Source of the DNA: Zhengitettix transpicula
Taxonomy: Eukaryota; Arthropoda; Insecta; Orthoptera; Tetrigidae
DNA: 64,000 nucleotides
Direction of reading: 5' to 3'
NCBI GenBank assembly: GCA_037074705.1
Contig: CM073593.1
Span: 109,507,483 to 109,571,482 of the forward strand
Shown here piece after piece: positions 1 to 13,790 of this stretch (position 1 is the stretch's first letter; the number at the start of each line of letters is the position of its first letter). Below the pieces are notes generated by a model. The model saw only the letters and a program-made list of their open reading frames with translations. It was not told the origin of the DNA and did no database searches. The position numbers and the translations under genes are program-made.

Positions 1-73
1 AAAGGCATCCCCAAAGGTAGCCCCTTCCTGTCTCTATTACAAGGTTCTGCCTGCGAGAGAATTGCCCTCGCAG
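1..73 (-). mobile_element. R1 retroposon, 5' end only (cut by the window edge)
   Basis: This matches the 5' end of R1 in reverse, including the CTCTCGC-type hairpin and the GGCAGAACCTTGTA segment. The rest lies outside the window. Confidence 0.75.
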
Positions 74-365
74 TCCTGTTCCTGATCATTAATTTAAGAG
101 CTGTGGGAACTTTTCTCCTGATAAATTCGTCAAGTGTCAGGGAGAAGATCCGACACGCTGTTTACATACGTCATGGATTGGACAGTCCTCAAATACGCTA
201 ACATTTATACAAATGTACGGCCCGTTTACACATACAAATGTCGTACATGTGAACATGAAATCTTAGAAATGTAAAATGGCGGCCTTGTGTATTTATTCTC
301 TTGTCAAAAAAGAACAAATAAAGTATTTATCGGTTCTTGAGTGGATTTTGAAACGTGAAAAATAC

Positions 366-834
366 TGTGAGAGCTGTTTTGGCTCTCGCGGGAAGAACCT
401 TTTTTTTTTAGGGAGACGAACAGGGCTACCTATGTTGTTTAACTAAGATTACCACAATCCGAGGTCTGTTTTGAGAGCTGCACGTTCCTGGGTCGCAGAC
501 CTTGGGCATACGGTAAGAGTTGTCCGCTGTTCCTATTGTAATAGTCGGCCAGCTGCCTCCTGGCAGGGAAGGCTGCGTCTCCACAGCAAACCCCTCTCCC
601 GCCGTCCAGGGAGGGCGTAGGACAAGTACCAAGGGCGCGACCTACCTGATGAAGATTTTCTAGGGTTTGTCCTCCATCACGTTTAGGCGAATGCCCCGGG
701 GTAGGATCCTTAAACCACAGCCCGGGAACCCAAGGTAACCCTCGCCTACCTTCCGCACCCCCTTCCTAATCCCTTCCTGTGCTATTAAAGGGGATTTGCT
801 ATCGCATGGTGTAGCCCGAGCCTCTAAAATAAAT
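366..834 (+). mobile_element. R1 retroposon, near full length, diverged
   Basis: The copy runs from the 5' hairpin (GAGAGC..GCTCTCGC) to the end in TCTAAAATAAA. It holds the family landmarks CTTGGGCATACGGTAAGAGTT, GGCCAGCTGCCTCCT and GCTATTAAAGGGGA. It has several deletions and is one of the more diverged copies. It lies beyond the receptor 3' end. Confidence 0.75.
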
Positions 835-916
835 TCGCGTCATCTGTGGTCGTAGTGGGGTTGAACTCTCGGGGTGCATCAATGAGGCAGGTTTTTTTTT
901 TTGAAAAACAAATATC

Positions 917-922
917 TTTATT
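917..922 (-). terminator. Poly(A) signal AATAAA of the receptor gene
   Basis: AATAAA on the minus strand lies 22 nt after the receptor stop codon. A run of A on the same strand (about 890-901) follows within 20 nt. The 3' UTR would be very short; a longer isoform running further left cannot be excluded. Confidence 0.6.
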
Positions 923-944
923 TTAGAGTTGAGTGAGTGACACG

Positions 945-1056
945 TCAGATGTTGACTTGTCCGTTGGCGGCGCCGTCGGCCAGTGACGTCTCATGGACGC
1001 CACGACGCTCCTTGCGACTCCCCACGACGCTTCGCTGCGTCATGCGAGTCACGTCA
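945..1056 (-). CDS. Receptor terminal coding exon 5: C-terminal tail
   Basis: This 112-nt exon starts after the acceptor ..tatttctgttcccgcag. Its first base completes Ser332 (AG plus T), followed by 36 residues and TGA (947-945). The tail is Ser/Thr/Arg-rich (DVTRMTQRSVVGSRK near its start) and could carry kinase/arrestin sites. It was identified by matching the phase-2 donor of exon 4; codons, stop and a nearby AATAAA all agree. No longer open frame competes on this strand. Confidence 0.85.
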
Positions 1057-4000
1057 CTGCGGGAACAGAAATACAACAACGTAAATACGTCACGTGTGAC
1101 AATGGATCGCCGTACGCATGCGTGTAGTGAGCCCAGGCAGACAAATTACACACAGGCAAGATCGCAAGGAAAAATTATCTTCAAGAATACATCTGAAATA
1201 TATATATTTGACAATGCAGGGCCCCGTGTAAGTTAGATGACGTCACTCACCTTCTGTAGTCGCTCCGTCGACGTTTGTTTGGCTTCCACAGGTGGAAGGC
1301 CCCGTAGATTATGGGGTTGACGAGGCTGTTGGACATCCCGAAGAAGAAGATGCCCGACTGCAGCTCGTCGCTCAACTGTCGGGGAAGAAGCAAAACAAAA
1401 ATAATAATCTGCTTTGGGCACAGAGGATTCACCCGAAGATTCCTCAAGCAAAACTCATTGTCAAACGATTAATCGAATACATCATCAAATATAAAGAAAA
1501 CATGGTGTTTGTACATGTGTGTGTGTGTGTGTTCCTTATATAAATCTACAACCATGGAGCAAAAGTTCACCAAATTTCGTACACGTGTCCCTTGTGACCA
1601 GGAAATAATCACTGTGGGGGTGAGACACGTCGAGCGACCCCAGGGACGAGGGTGGAAATTTTTAAACACGTTACAACGGTCGATATTTGCGTCGGGGTCA
1701 ATTAGATCGATAGTGTATTTATTCCTATATTTGTTGTGTGCGTATATTTCAACACTGTTCGGCATGGGAGGGGGACTACCCTTAGGAGTGGGGGGTTGAA
1801 GGGACGAAAAATAAAAATCAAGCAAAAAAAAACGAGATTGGAGTCGAATCCTGGGTTATGGATGTCGCTAAGTTTAATTATAATATAACCCCTGAAGATG
1901 CCGGACACCTAATTACTTTTTAATAAAGCAAGTAAGATGACTGCGAAGAACACGACGTTTCTTCCTTAATACTGGACTTTATCAGGCAGTATTTAAGAGT
2001 ACAACAGTGGCAACATGGCTTGCTCAATATGGCCACTCAATATAATTTTTTTACAAGTAAAATTTCAGTAATTTTTGTAAATATACACAAATTATTTACA
2101 ACACTCCAAATACACCTGAAGATGTTGTAACTTTTCTGGACGAAACGTTGTGTAGTTAAATTTTCTTTTAGCCGGTTGGTATTAAACATTTTCCCTGACC
2201 ACAAAATTGAAATACGTGCAATTATTAAATTTATATTCCACTCCAGTGAGTTTCATGTGCAGCCAAAGGTTCCCGAGGGAGACGTATTTATATAACACGC
2301 AATTTACGGTCGTCGATTAATGCCAATTAATAATTAAACGTAATAAATAATGTACCTATTAGAGTTGCATATACGCGGATGTGACGTAAATTTACATTAG
2401 TGATGACGTCAGGATTAGAGTTTCTCTACATTCAATTACCAAGTGTGTGTATAAATTAATTTATAATTAACGTTGAATCAGGCCCCGGGGAATCTCACGG
2501 TCAAGCGGGAACAGTTAAAATCCTATTATCATGATTAATTAAGACAGCTGAATTCGGTATTAACACAATTGGTTGTAAATATATCAACTGAAACTAAGTG
2601 TTTGTGTTTACTGTGGAAGATGTTCCTCGTCAATGACGTCATAAACACTTCTCAAAGGAGTCACGAACGTTTCGTCCCTTGCTACGTAGAACGTCATCAG
2701 CTGGGGTCAGTAAACATCGGTCACGTCATGCGCTGCGCGGAAGGTAATTGACCAAATTTATTATTTGAATGTGCACTTGCGCGCATGAAGATGTTCCAAA
2801 ACACGAACGAAACATCCTCGTGTGATTTTGTGATACACGATTTAATTAAATTAAGGAATAGTTTTAAGAACATAAATCTTTATAAACAGTTAAAATTAAT
2901 GATATATTGTTCTTTTAATTATTAAATTAAATTAAATTAAATTAATTGTGAATTAAAAATGGAAGATTTTTGGCACTTCACCTCGACAGAATACAACCAT
3001 TTTAAAATAAAATTTAAAGTTTTAATTAGGTTTCTGTTTATAAATGAATAAAACAATTGATGACCTTACAAATACACTTTTTAATTTTTATTTATGTTGT
3101 AACGTCGTTTCGATACCTTTTTGTGTCTTCTTCAGGTGTTTTACAAATTAATATAACTAACTAGCGCAACCAAAAAACGATTAACGAGTTATTAAATTCA
3201 CACCGTTTTTTAAAAAAGGGTCCGAGGCACACAAAACGCTAATCAGATCTGAAGATGATACAGAAGCGAGTCGAAACGTCGTTACAATGTAAAAAGTGTT
3301 TGTGACAGGTTTTCAATTGTTTTTATTAAAATAAAAAGGAATCAACTTGTTTGCCCAACTACGGTGTTAATTAAAACATATAATATTTTACATTTTGGAG
3401 AAACACAACGTAATATAAACAAAATTGAATTATTTGGATTGTAATGCCTGTTATGTAGGTCAGACGAAACGAAAGTTTCATAGTAGAATTACATAAAATT
3501 TATTTTTTTAAAAACAAAACCTGAAGCAACCGTTTGGAAACACAATCTGTTGTGCCCCCACTTAAAAAAACAACATAAAATTGATTGGATTAATATTAAA
3601 AAAAATTTAATTTGTGTAATTGAACCAACGCAGGGTTTAGAAATTTCTGCCACAGTAGCGCCAATTCGTTCAAAGTGTCAATTAAATTACAATTGTTCCC
3701 ATCACGTCTTTCAGGGGACGTTACGTGATCTGCGTGCGTCAAACTTCAACAACGTGTTGACTGTTTCTAGTGCTGCTAGTTTGCTGTAATAACTTAGGGG
3801 AGAAACCCGAAGAAGTTACGAACGAGTATCGAAACGTCTTTAACATATAAATAAACAAAACAATTCTGTATAAGGTCAATATATGAATTATTAATTAAAA
3901 AAACCGTAAGTTAAAAACTATTACGTCGGCAATTGATTTATTAATTACGAAACCGGCGTCAAATAAAAAGGACTACGTCAACAATTAATTAATAAACAGG

Positions 4001-7000
4001 GGTAAAATATAAAGTATTACTTCAACAATTGATTTATTAATTAAGAAACAGGCGTAAAATATAAAGTATTAAGTGGATAATCGATTTATTAATTTAGAAA
4101 CAGGCGTAAAATAAAAACTATTACGTCAGCAATTAATTTATTAATTCCTAAAGAGGCGTTAAATATAAATTATTACCTCAACAATTGATTTATTAATTAA
4201 AAACCAGGCGTAAAATAAAATTTATGTCAACAATTAATTAAGAAACAGGCGTAAAACATAAAGTATTACGTGAGTAATTGATTTATTAATTAAGAAACGC
4301 ATAAAATTAAAAGGATTACATCAACAATTAATTAAGGAACAGGCGTAAAATATAAAGTATTACCTCAACATTTGATTTATTAATTAAGAACCCAGGGTAA
4401 AATAAAAATTATTACGTCAACAATTGATTTATTAATTAAGAAACCGGCGTAAAATATAAAATATTACGTGATTAATTGAATTATAAATTAAGAATCAGGC
4501 CTAAAATATTAACGTCACCATTTAATTAATTAATTAACAGGTATAAAAGGAAAAGTATTACGTGAATAATTGATTTATTAATTAAGAAACAAGCGTAAAA
4601 TAAAAAGGATTACATCAACAATTAATTAAGAATCAGGCGTAAAATAAAAAATATTACTTTAACAATTAATTAAGAAACTCGCGGAAAATAAAAAAGTATT
4701 ATGTCAGCAATTAATTAAGATACGGGGATAAAATATAAAGTATTACGTCAACAATTGATTTATTAAATGAATTTATTAATATTAATTTATTAAATCAATT
4801 TATTAATATTAATTATGAAACCGGCGTAAAATTACGTGATTAATTGAATTATAAATTAAGAAGCAGGCGTAAAATTATAACTATTACGTCACAATTTAAT
4901 TTATTAATTAATTAACAGGTGTAAAAGGAAAAGTATTACGTGAATAATTGATTTATTAATTAAGAAACAAGCGTAAAATAAAAACTATTACTTCAGAAAT
5001 TAATTTGTTAATTAAGAAACAGGCGTAAAATAAAAAGTATTACGTGAATAATTTAATTATTAATTCCCTAACAGGTAAAAAATAAAAACAATTGCGGCCA
5101 TAATTGATTTATCAAATCATAACAAGACGTATAATGAAAGCATTTCACGTAGCCAATAACAACTATTTACCTTGCGGAGACTCTCCCATGCATTTATTGA
5201 GAAAATTTTTTTGGCAAACTTAATCCGCAAATATCAAAGGGCTTCTGAATTTAAATTTAAGTTCTTAAATGTTTATTAAAACGTTTTTCTTTGAAGCTGG
5301 GCTTCACGTTTAAATTACGTGTAGTAGCAGGTCGTCGTCGTCGTCGTCGTCGTATACTTTTATAATTTTCCTCATGTAATTATTCTACGAGTCCTGGAAT
5401 TAGTCTCTGCCTTCGCACCGCACCTTATTATTAGTCTTATTAAGCACAAGTTCACGTCGAGTGTTCACTAACTTTCGATTAGCCTAGTGTTTCCCTTAAG
5501 AACGTCTCCTTTACTGCCGGCGCGGCGGCCATTTTGTGTGCTGTTTGTTCCGTAATGTTGGACCCGCACAACTTTACCACATTATTTATCTGCCGACAAC
5601 ACAAAGGAGGAGAACATCGTCAGTGTAAGGACCGCAAAGGTCAGGCCACGTGGAACCGATTTTGGAAACTTTCCGCAGAATAAAATATTCCACGTCCGGT
5701 TTATAAATAAAATCCTAGTGGTTAACATTTCATACATCCAAAAATAAATCCTTGTCTATTGGTGACCCTCGAGGTCCACGTTTGCGAGTTTCTCCTTCAC
5801 ACTAAACGCCAATTTCACAACGCCCCATTCCTGTGACGTCATCGACGGAGTGATGACCTCAGAAGCAGCACAATGCACGTTATATTGCCCTGAATGCGGT
5901 CGCTGTGTTTCACCTAATTATAAGAATCTTTCTCCGTGGAAACTGCTGCGGATGGGCGAAACAAAACAGAGGTTGATTATTCCCTGCGCCGAGACAAAAG
6001 GAACTTTGGATTATCCTACAACGACGGGTTAAGGGCACTTGGCGCTGCTCAACCGCCAGAATAACAGGTTTTAAAACAACAGAAAAAAAGGAGAATAGAA
6101 GGAGAGTCAGGTGAAGATATTTGGAGGATTATCCAGAGAAACACTCCAATTCCGGTCACGAAGTTTAAACGGTAGGGAATTTAATGCAATGAATTTTAAT
6201 AAAATGGACTTGTTTTCGCCTGAGTCTTTGTTGAGTAAATCCGTATTTGTCTTGTACCTGGTTCAATGAATTTTATTTCGTGGCTGCTTATTTTTCCCGC
6301 GTTTTTTTTCCATTCTTTTTATTAAAATATATTTCCGACAAAGTTGGCTTTTTTTCCCCTTTTATTTCTATTTTTTCCGGGTGAAGAAACTTTAATGAAA
6401 GTAACCCGCGTGGTGCTACAAGGTGATAATGGCTGAGCCATTGATTGGTTCTGTCTGTATTTCGGTAATAAATATTACAAATTCCAGAGATGCCTGACGA
6501 TTGAGGTTATAAAAATAGCATTTAATGGACGAGCCCGTTTTTCGATATCGAAGGGAAGGACCGAGGGCGTCGTCGTCGGCCGTGGCGCAGTGATTCCTGG
6601 TTCCCCTGGGGGAGATCCGTGACAGGGTTACGGTAATTGACGGATCACGGACTTGGGGTGATCCAGCGTGTTTACAGGGTCCATTACCCCGGCCGGGTTC
6701 ATCCGTCACATTAAACGCGTCTCTGAAATGGAGGCACGTCATCGAACAACTGCCCGACACTGCAACTGTTGACAGTCACAGCCGCAAAGATCTATAATGG
6801 CAACGCTGCACGCTGCGTCCCCACAGCAAACTTCTTTCCCGCTATCGGAAGGGCGTGGGACACGTACCCAATGCCCGACCTACCTGATGCAGGTTTTTCT
6901 AGGCTTTGTCCTGCATTTCTTTGGGCGAATACCGGGTAGGATCCTTAAAATATAGCCCGGGGGACCCTAGCTAGCCCTTGGCTACCTTCCTCTACCCTTC

Positions 7001-10000
7001 CGCACGCCCCCTTTCAAATCCCTTCCTATGCTATTAAAGGGGAGTTGCCACCATGTGGATTACCCTCGTGTAGCCTGTTACCTAAAAAAAGTCAACAAAT
7101 GGTGGTGAAGTGTTGGTAATTAATTTTACGTTTAATTCACTCTGACTTTTTAAAACGAGAAGTAAAATATGAGTATTAAACTTTTCCATTTAATGACATC
7201 AAACACACAAATAAATTCTTTACTGAAGACGTCAGTGTTGTTCACAGATTCCAAATCTCATATTCTGACTCCTTATGGCCACCTGGGGGGCGTATAATTG
7301 AGGTACGGTTTGTGATCTTGTGGGAAATTCAATTCGTCTCAAGTCTCGCGAAAACTGGATCCCGGCGTGGTGGATCGAGCGTGGTCGTGCAGAAACAATC
7401 CCTATATTTAAGCGCGTTATAATTGATATATTGTTCGTAGCGAGAACTCACGTGCTTGTCGGGGTTGAGGAACAAGAAGATGATCATCATGGAGTAGTAG
7501 GGCGTCCACCACACGATGAAGGCGGCCACGATCACCACGGAGATGCGCAAGGACTTGGTCTTGGCTCTGTGGATGAGGCGTCTTCGGTTCGCGTCCAGGA
7601 TGTCCCTCTTGCAGCCCAGCGCCACTTCGGCCCGGAAAGCGCGTTCGCTCCCTTCAAAAAATACAACAAACCCCCCAATATTATCCAGCAACCCCCCAAA
7701 GGTTCAGACCGGTCGTCTTAAGTAACTTGTGTGCCTCGGACCCTTTCTCAAAACTGTCAGAACTTAATAACTTGTTTATCTTTTTTCATATTAATTTGCA
7801 AAATACCTGAAGAAGGTACAAAAAGGTACCGAAACGTCATTACAATATAGGGGATCCGTAAAAAATTAAAAGTGTCTTATAACGTCATAAACTGTTTTTA
7901 TTAATTCAAAACCAGACCTTAGATTTATTTTTATTAGAATTAATACATCAAATAATTAAAAATAAAAAATTAACCACCAAGGATACAATTTTATCTTTTA
8001 AAATTTTGAAAAAAAAAACAGGTATATTTTCTCCCTGGATGAGAGATTATTTAGTGAATATTATTAATATAATAATGGTATATATTCTGACCATTGACAG
8101 AACTAATAAATAAATAAACATCAGCCAATTTTTAGTCAGAAAAAATTATTTATGAAAGTAAAATTAAACAACGTTTCGTCTAACAAAATTTATAGCCAAA
8201 TGTTTCGTTTAAATGTTATTATAATCATGGTAATTGTTTTGTTCTTTCTTTTTGTAGTTTTAAACTTGAACATGATGACGAAACGTTGTTTAATTTTACA
8301 TTGATAAATTATTTTTTTCTGACTTAAAATTGGCTGTTGTTTATTTATTTATAATTAAGATAATCTTCTGGGGAAGGGTGTTACACCCCGAGCATCTCCG
8401 TAGACAAGAGACGTTTCGACAGGCTGAAAGGAGACGTCGCTGGTTACGGAGACGCTTGGGGGAGGTTTTCCTCCTGGAGCGTGACTTACGTGAGATGGCT
8501 ACGAAGGTACAGACGTAGGTACCTATGAGGATGACGAGCGGCAGCACGAACATGCACATGAGGCTGAAGGTGGCGTAGAGCTGCTCCTGCCAGGGCTCGC
8601 TGTAGAAGCCGTACGTCACGCACTGCTCGAACTCCTCCACGAAGGGGCCGCGTTGCACGTGGAATATAAACAGCTGCGACAATCAGGAGAACAGGCCCTC
8701 GTTAGGTCCTTTCTGGACGAAGCGGCGTATTGTAATGATTTTTGGATGATTAATACACCGTTTTTTCTGTTTATTAAATGATGATATTTCCTCCGTCGTC
8801 CTCGTTGTTCTACGAGCCGCGTGATTTATACAGGACCAAGTATTTAATTACTCAGGAGGTGGTAATGAAGGGAGATTTGACGTTTAGTGCTTCACAGAGA
8901 CGCGGCCGATTTGAATTGAATGGATCCTTAATTGTGTCAGAGACTAATGGCGGCCCCCGAGTTATGTAACGCCCAGCGCATTACGGGACCCTGCGCTAAC
9001 CAGCTAACGAGTGTTTTTTTGGTGTGTTCCCTGGGTTGGAGGCTATTAGTATGCCCCGCTGTGACCCTGCAAATTGCAAATTCCGCACTAATTCATATTC
9101 AGAGCGTGCCAGGTCCGCCTTTTGCTTGCATTGGCCACCCTCGTCTCCCTCTGTGCCGGCGAACCAACCCTTCCTAAGCCTATAAACCACCATTGTCACT
9201 TTTATATGCGAACGGCATAAACAAAATTCCCTTCAACGAGGATAAATCGACAACTTTACACCAGCAATCGGCGGCCGATTTCGCTAATAACACAGCGACG
9301 CTTCCGATATCTAATTACGAGAAGTTAACTCCTGATCGTGATTCAGAATTAGCAAGGGGGGTTGGACGCAGTAAAACCACCCCGGAAGTAAACTACAACC
9401 CCCCCCCCCCCCCGCGTGTTTTGATTTCTCTGTTGCAGCTTTAATATTTACACCGTGGAGGCCTTCACTCGTCTTACAGTTCCCTAAAAATAAACACGGA
9501 ATTCTTTTCGATTCATTCATTTAATAAACAGTTCATTTTCGGCATAGGAGGTGAGCACACTTAGGGGTGGGGGTGGAGGGACGGAACAAGAAAATAACGC
9601 GAATGAAATCAAGATTTGGGTCAAATTCAGAGCTATGGATGTCGCTGAGTTTAATTATAACAATCCCGGGACAACACTTCACGAGGCGCGGACTCAATCG
9701 TCCTGGAAATCAAAAACTTACAGTTCCCTAAAAATAAACACGGAATTCTTTTCGATTCATTCATTTAATAAACAGTTCATTTTCGGCATAGGAGGTGAGC
9801 ACCCTTAGGGGTGGGGGTCGAGGGACGGAACAAGAAAATAACGCGTATGAAGTCAAGATTTGGGTCAAATTCAGAGCTATGGATGTCGCTTAGTTTAATT
9901 ATGATAATCCCGGGACAACGCCGGGCACCCGGATAGTTGAAAGTATTCAGCTTTATTTAAAAATATATATGTATTTTTTCAGGGAGCGGTTTAGTCCGGG

Positions 10001-13000
10001 GCGACGTAACTCAACAAACCACCCCCAGAGCTTTCTTCGGATGCAGAATTGAGATTTATAATGATATAAATTTAATAAATCAACAACATTTTCATATACA
10101 GACAGACATTTAACAATATTTGATTCAACGCGACGACGTTTCACTGTAAATAATTAAAGAAGTGAATTAAAAACGATTTTTGTCTTTCCTTCCTCTTGTT
10201 AATACCATCAAGAGTAACGTTTGAGGGCGCCGCAGGACATTCAGGGGATTTTAAGGAACTGTGAAACGCGCGGGGGGCGAACCTGTTGCGAGGGAGCTTA
10301 CGGTAAGTCCACGGAAGAGACAAAGTTGAAAGACTGCGACGGAAGCGAAATTACATGCAAATTTATGCGAGGGCTAAATGCGAAGGCGCTTGCCAGTAAT
10401 ACCCAAAATAATAAAGGGCACGTTGTCGGTGCAAATATTAATGTCTTTCAACCCACCCACCCCCCACCCCTCGTCTGTGAATATTTATGACGTATTAAAT
10501 TGTAGCTAAGGAGATCGTGTCTCGAGCGCGAGGGAAAATAAACACTTCTTCAAATTCAGATTCTTAGAAATAGAAAAACATTTGGACAATCAATTAAGCA
10601 GACTATTAGTCACAATTACTTAAATTATTAAATTTGAAGCATAAACGTTTCGTCCCTGATCGGGACCACTTAAAGTAGTATGGCTTTAATTAAATTATAA
10701 TTTATCACAAGAAACTTTATAGTGACAATTTTCAAACGTTAAAATATTTGGATATGAAACTTTCAGGAAGGAATAAGGATACTTCACACATAACCTCAAA
10801 TCATAGAGGAAAATGCGAACAATAGGTGTTCGTTAAAGGCTACATAAGGGTGATCCACGGGGTGGCAGCTCCCCTTTAATAGCATAGGAAGGGTTCTGAA
10901 AGTGGCGATGCGAAATGAATGTTACACGAAGAAATTAACTACGGTCCCCAGCCTGTAGTGTTGCAGGACAAACTCTAGGAGCCCTGCATCAGGTAGCCAG
11001 GGCTCTGGTTACTAGTCCCACGCCATTCCCTGTATGGTGCCGGAGGGGATTTTTCTCTGAGGACGCAGCATTCCCTTCTCCGAGGCCTCAACCAGTTTAG
11101 GAGGCAGCTGGACGACTGTTTCAATGGGAGCAGCGGACAACTCCTATCCGTATGGACAAGGAACATGCACCTCTCAAAACAGGCCGTGGCGTGTGGGAAA
11201 ATTAGTTAAAAAAACCAGAGATACGAGGAGGCATCCCGAATCCAGAAAGGTTCTGCCTGCGAGGGAACAGGTCTCACAGGCTGGGCCTCCGATATTGAAT
11301 AGGGCTTTGCAGCGACACTAATGAAGGAAATATATTAAATACAAATTTTGTAAATGGGGAAGGTTAAACAAAAAAAGGTAAACAATATATTTTTTTAGGG
11401 TAACAGGCTGCATGAGGGTAATTCACATGGTGGCAACTCCCCTCTAATAGCATAGGAAGGGATTTGAAAGGGGGGAAGCGGAAGGGCAGACGAAGGTAGC
11501 CAAGGGTTAACTAGGGGCCCCCGGGCTATGGTTTAAGGATCCTACCCGGCAATTCGCCTAAAAGTGATGCAGGGGAAACCCTAGAAAAACCTGCATCAGG
11601 TAGGTCGGGCATTGGGTACTCGTCCCACGCCCTTCCGATACTATTTTATTTGCCATAAATGAGAAGAGAATAATTTCTTGGATGAGAGACAGAAAAATAA
11701 AATAATCAAACATAAAGCAGAATGAGTTTTGACGAAAACGATTCACTTCAAAGGTAATTTAAATATTTTCTGAGGTAACCAAAATAATGTTTCGTAAACT
11801 AATAATTTATTAAGGTTGTTTACACGTAAAGTTTGGGGGTTGAATTACAACCAGCCACACCCCAACCCCCTTTTAGTGTAATATATTCGTGAGGATGCAA
11901 GCCGTTAATTTCATGTGTTGTCATTCTGCAGAGGAGAAAAATATTACGGTAAAGCAGCAAATATTTTTTCACTCACTCCTGTAAGGGGAAGGAAATTCTA
12001 ATTTCACTTGTCACGTGTGACGCACGACGCGCCTCCTGTCGCAACGTTGCAATGGTTCCTTCTCTGTCTTGTCATGGTTCCTATAAGCCGCTCCTCTTTT
12101 GACATAAAACAATTAAGCGTCGATGTGGGAAAAGGATTAGTTAAGGACGGGGGCGAACCACGGACCAATCAGAGACCAGGAAAATAAAACACTGTAAAAT
12201 ATAAAGTGCGGAGTGCGATACCAACATTCCGTGATAAAATTGCTTGTTCTTTTTTATGTAACAATATCATATTGGATTATTAAATCATAGTAAACCCCGA
12301 AATCATCTTCAACATAGGGCATAATAGTCTGTAGTACCAACAAAATAAATTTAAAATAATTACCCAGAGTTTTTCTTATACACATCTGCAATTTAAAATG
12401 TGACAGTGTGTAATCTGAATCGTAGTGTGGAAATTTATGAGCCAGCTTGTACTGTAATTAGCTCTGTTTTATTAATACTTTACATTGAACAAAACCATCC
12501 AGAGACATTACTTCAATAAAACAAAACAAAATTAGAACGTATTATTAAATATAAAACGTTTCGTTCCATATTTTCGAACATTTTCAGGTGTAAAATACAC
12601 TTCTGAATATATTTTATTTTGTTGAAATAAAACATATAATTTTTTTTCTCTCCTTTTACATGCGATATTTTAAAAATTATATTGAGACTAGATAATTTTT
12701 TTTTAATACTTTCTTATGAAGACGTTCCAAAGAGGTAACGCCACGTCGTGACACCTTTAATTTTATTTAATTATTTGTTACGGACTGTCGTCCATTTTAA
12801 ACTAATGAAATAGCATCTTTCTTCTTTTTTCTGATCTTCTAGACGTTCTTTCTCGTCATCTCTTTAACATGTCTCTTTCTTTCTGTTTCCTTTCCTTTTC
12901 TTCTTATTTTATTTGCCCTTTTTTCACTTTTTCTTGCTTGAACCCAGAGAGCTCTGGCGGAGGCTACCTTTGGGGATGTCTTCACATCTCTCGGTTTATT

Positions 13001-13756
13001 GAAGTAAGGTTCCCACAAGCAGAGGCCTGTGTATGTTCCGGGGTCGCAGACCTTGGGCATACGGTAAGAGTTGACTGCTTTTCCCATTGGAATAGTCGGC
13101 CAGCTGCCTCCTAAACTGGTCGAGGCACGGAGAAGGGAATGCTGCGTCCCCACAGCAAACCCCCCTCGCCCGCCATCCAGGGAAGGGCGTGGGACAAGTA
13201 CCCAATGCCCGACCTACCTGATGCACGATTTTCTAGGGTTTTCCCTGCATCACTTTAAGGCTAATTGCCGGGTAGGATCCTTAAACCTCAGCCCGGGGGC
13301 CCCTAGTTAACCCTTGGCTACCTTCCTCTACCCTTCCGCATCCTCCCTTTCAAATCCCTTCCTATGCTATTAAAGGGGAGTTGCCACCATGTGGATTACC
13401 CTCATGTAGCCTAAAAAAAACTTTTTCTTGCTCACTCTTTCTACTCCTAGACAATAATAACAAAATTACATTTGTAATACAGTACAGCCCCCGCACCCTC
13501 CCCCTGGGGGTTAACCGACCTAAAGCGGGGGTGAAGCCGTGACCATCAAATACTACGGTATTTTGTATTTTAATGACGGTACGTAATTTTTTTTAAAAAT
13601 GTTTTGGATGTGTAAAAATAAATATCTTTTAAGGCTTCACTTATGTTTTTTGTTAAAATTAAAATTACATTTTTTGTATTAAATTGGGTTTGTTCGACGT
13701 GTCAGGGCCGCAGGGATCACGTGTACGGAGGTTCACGTGTGTAGAGTTGCATGTGG

Positions 13757-13790
<34 letters not shown>

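Noticed and set aside
3896..5110. Regularly spaced repeats that might suggest a CRISPR array
   Set aside because: No unique spacers between conserved repeats; it is a degenerate minisatellite in a eukaryotic intron.
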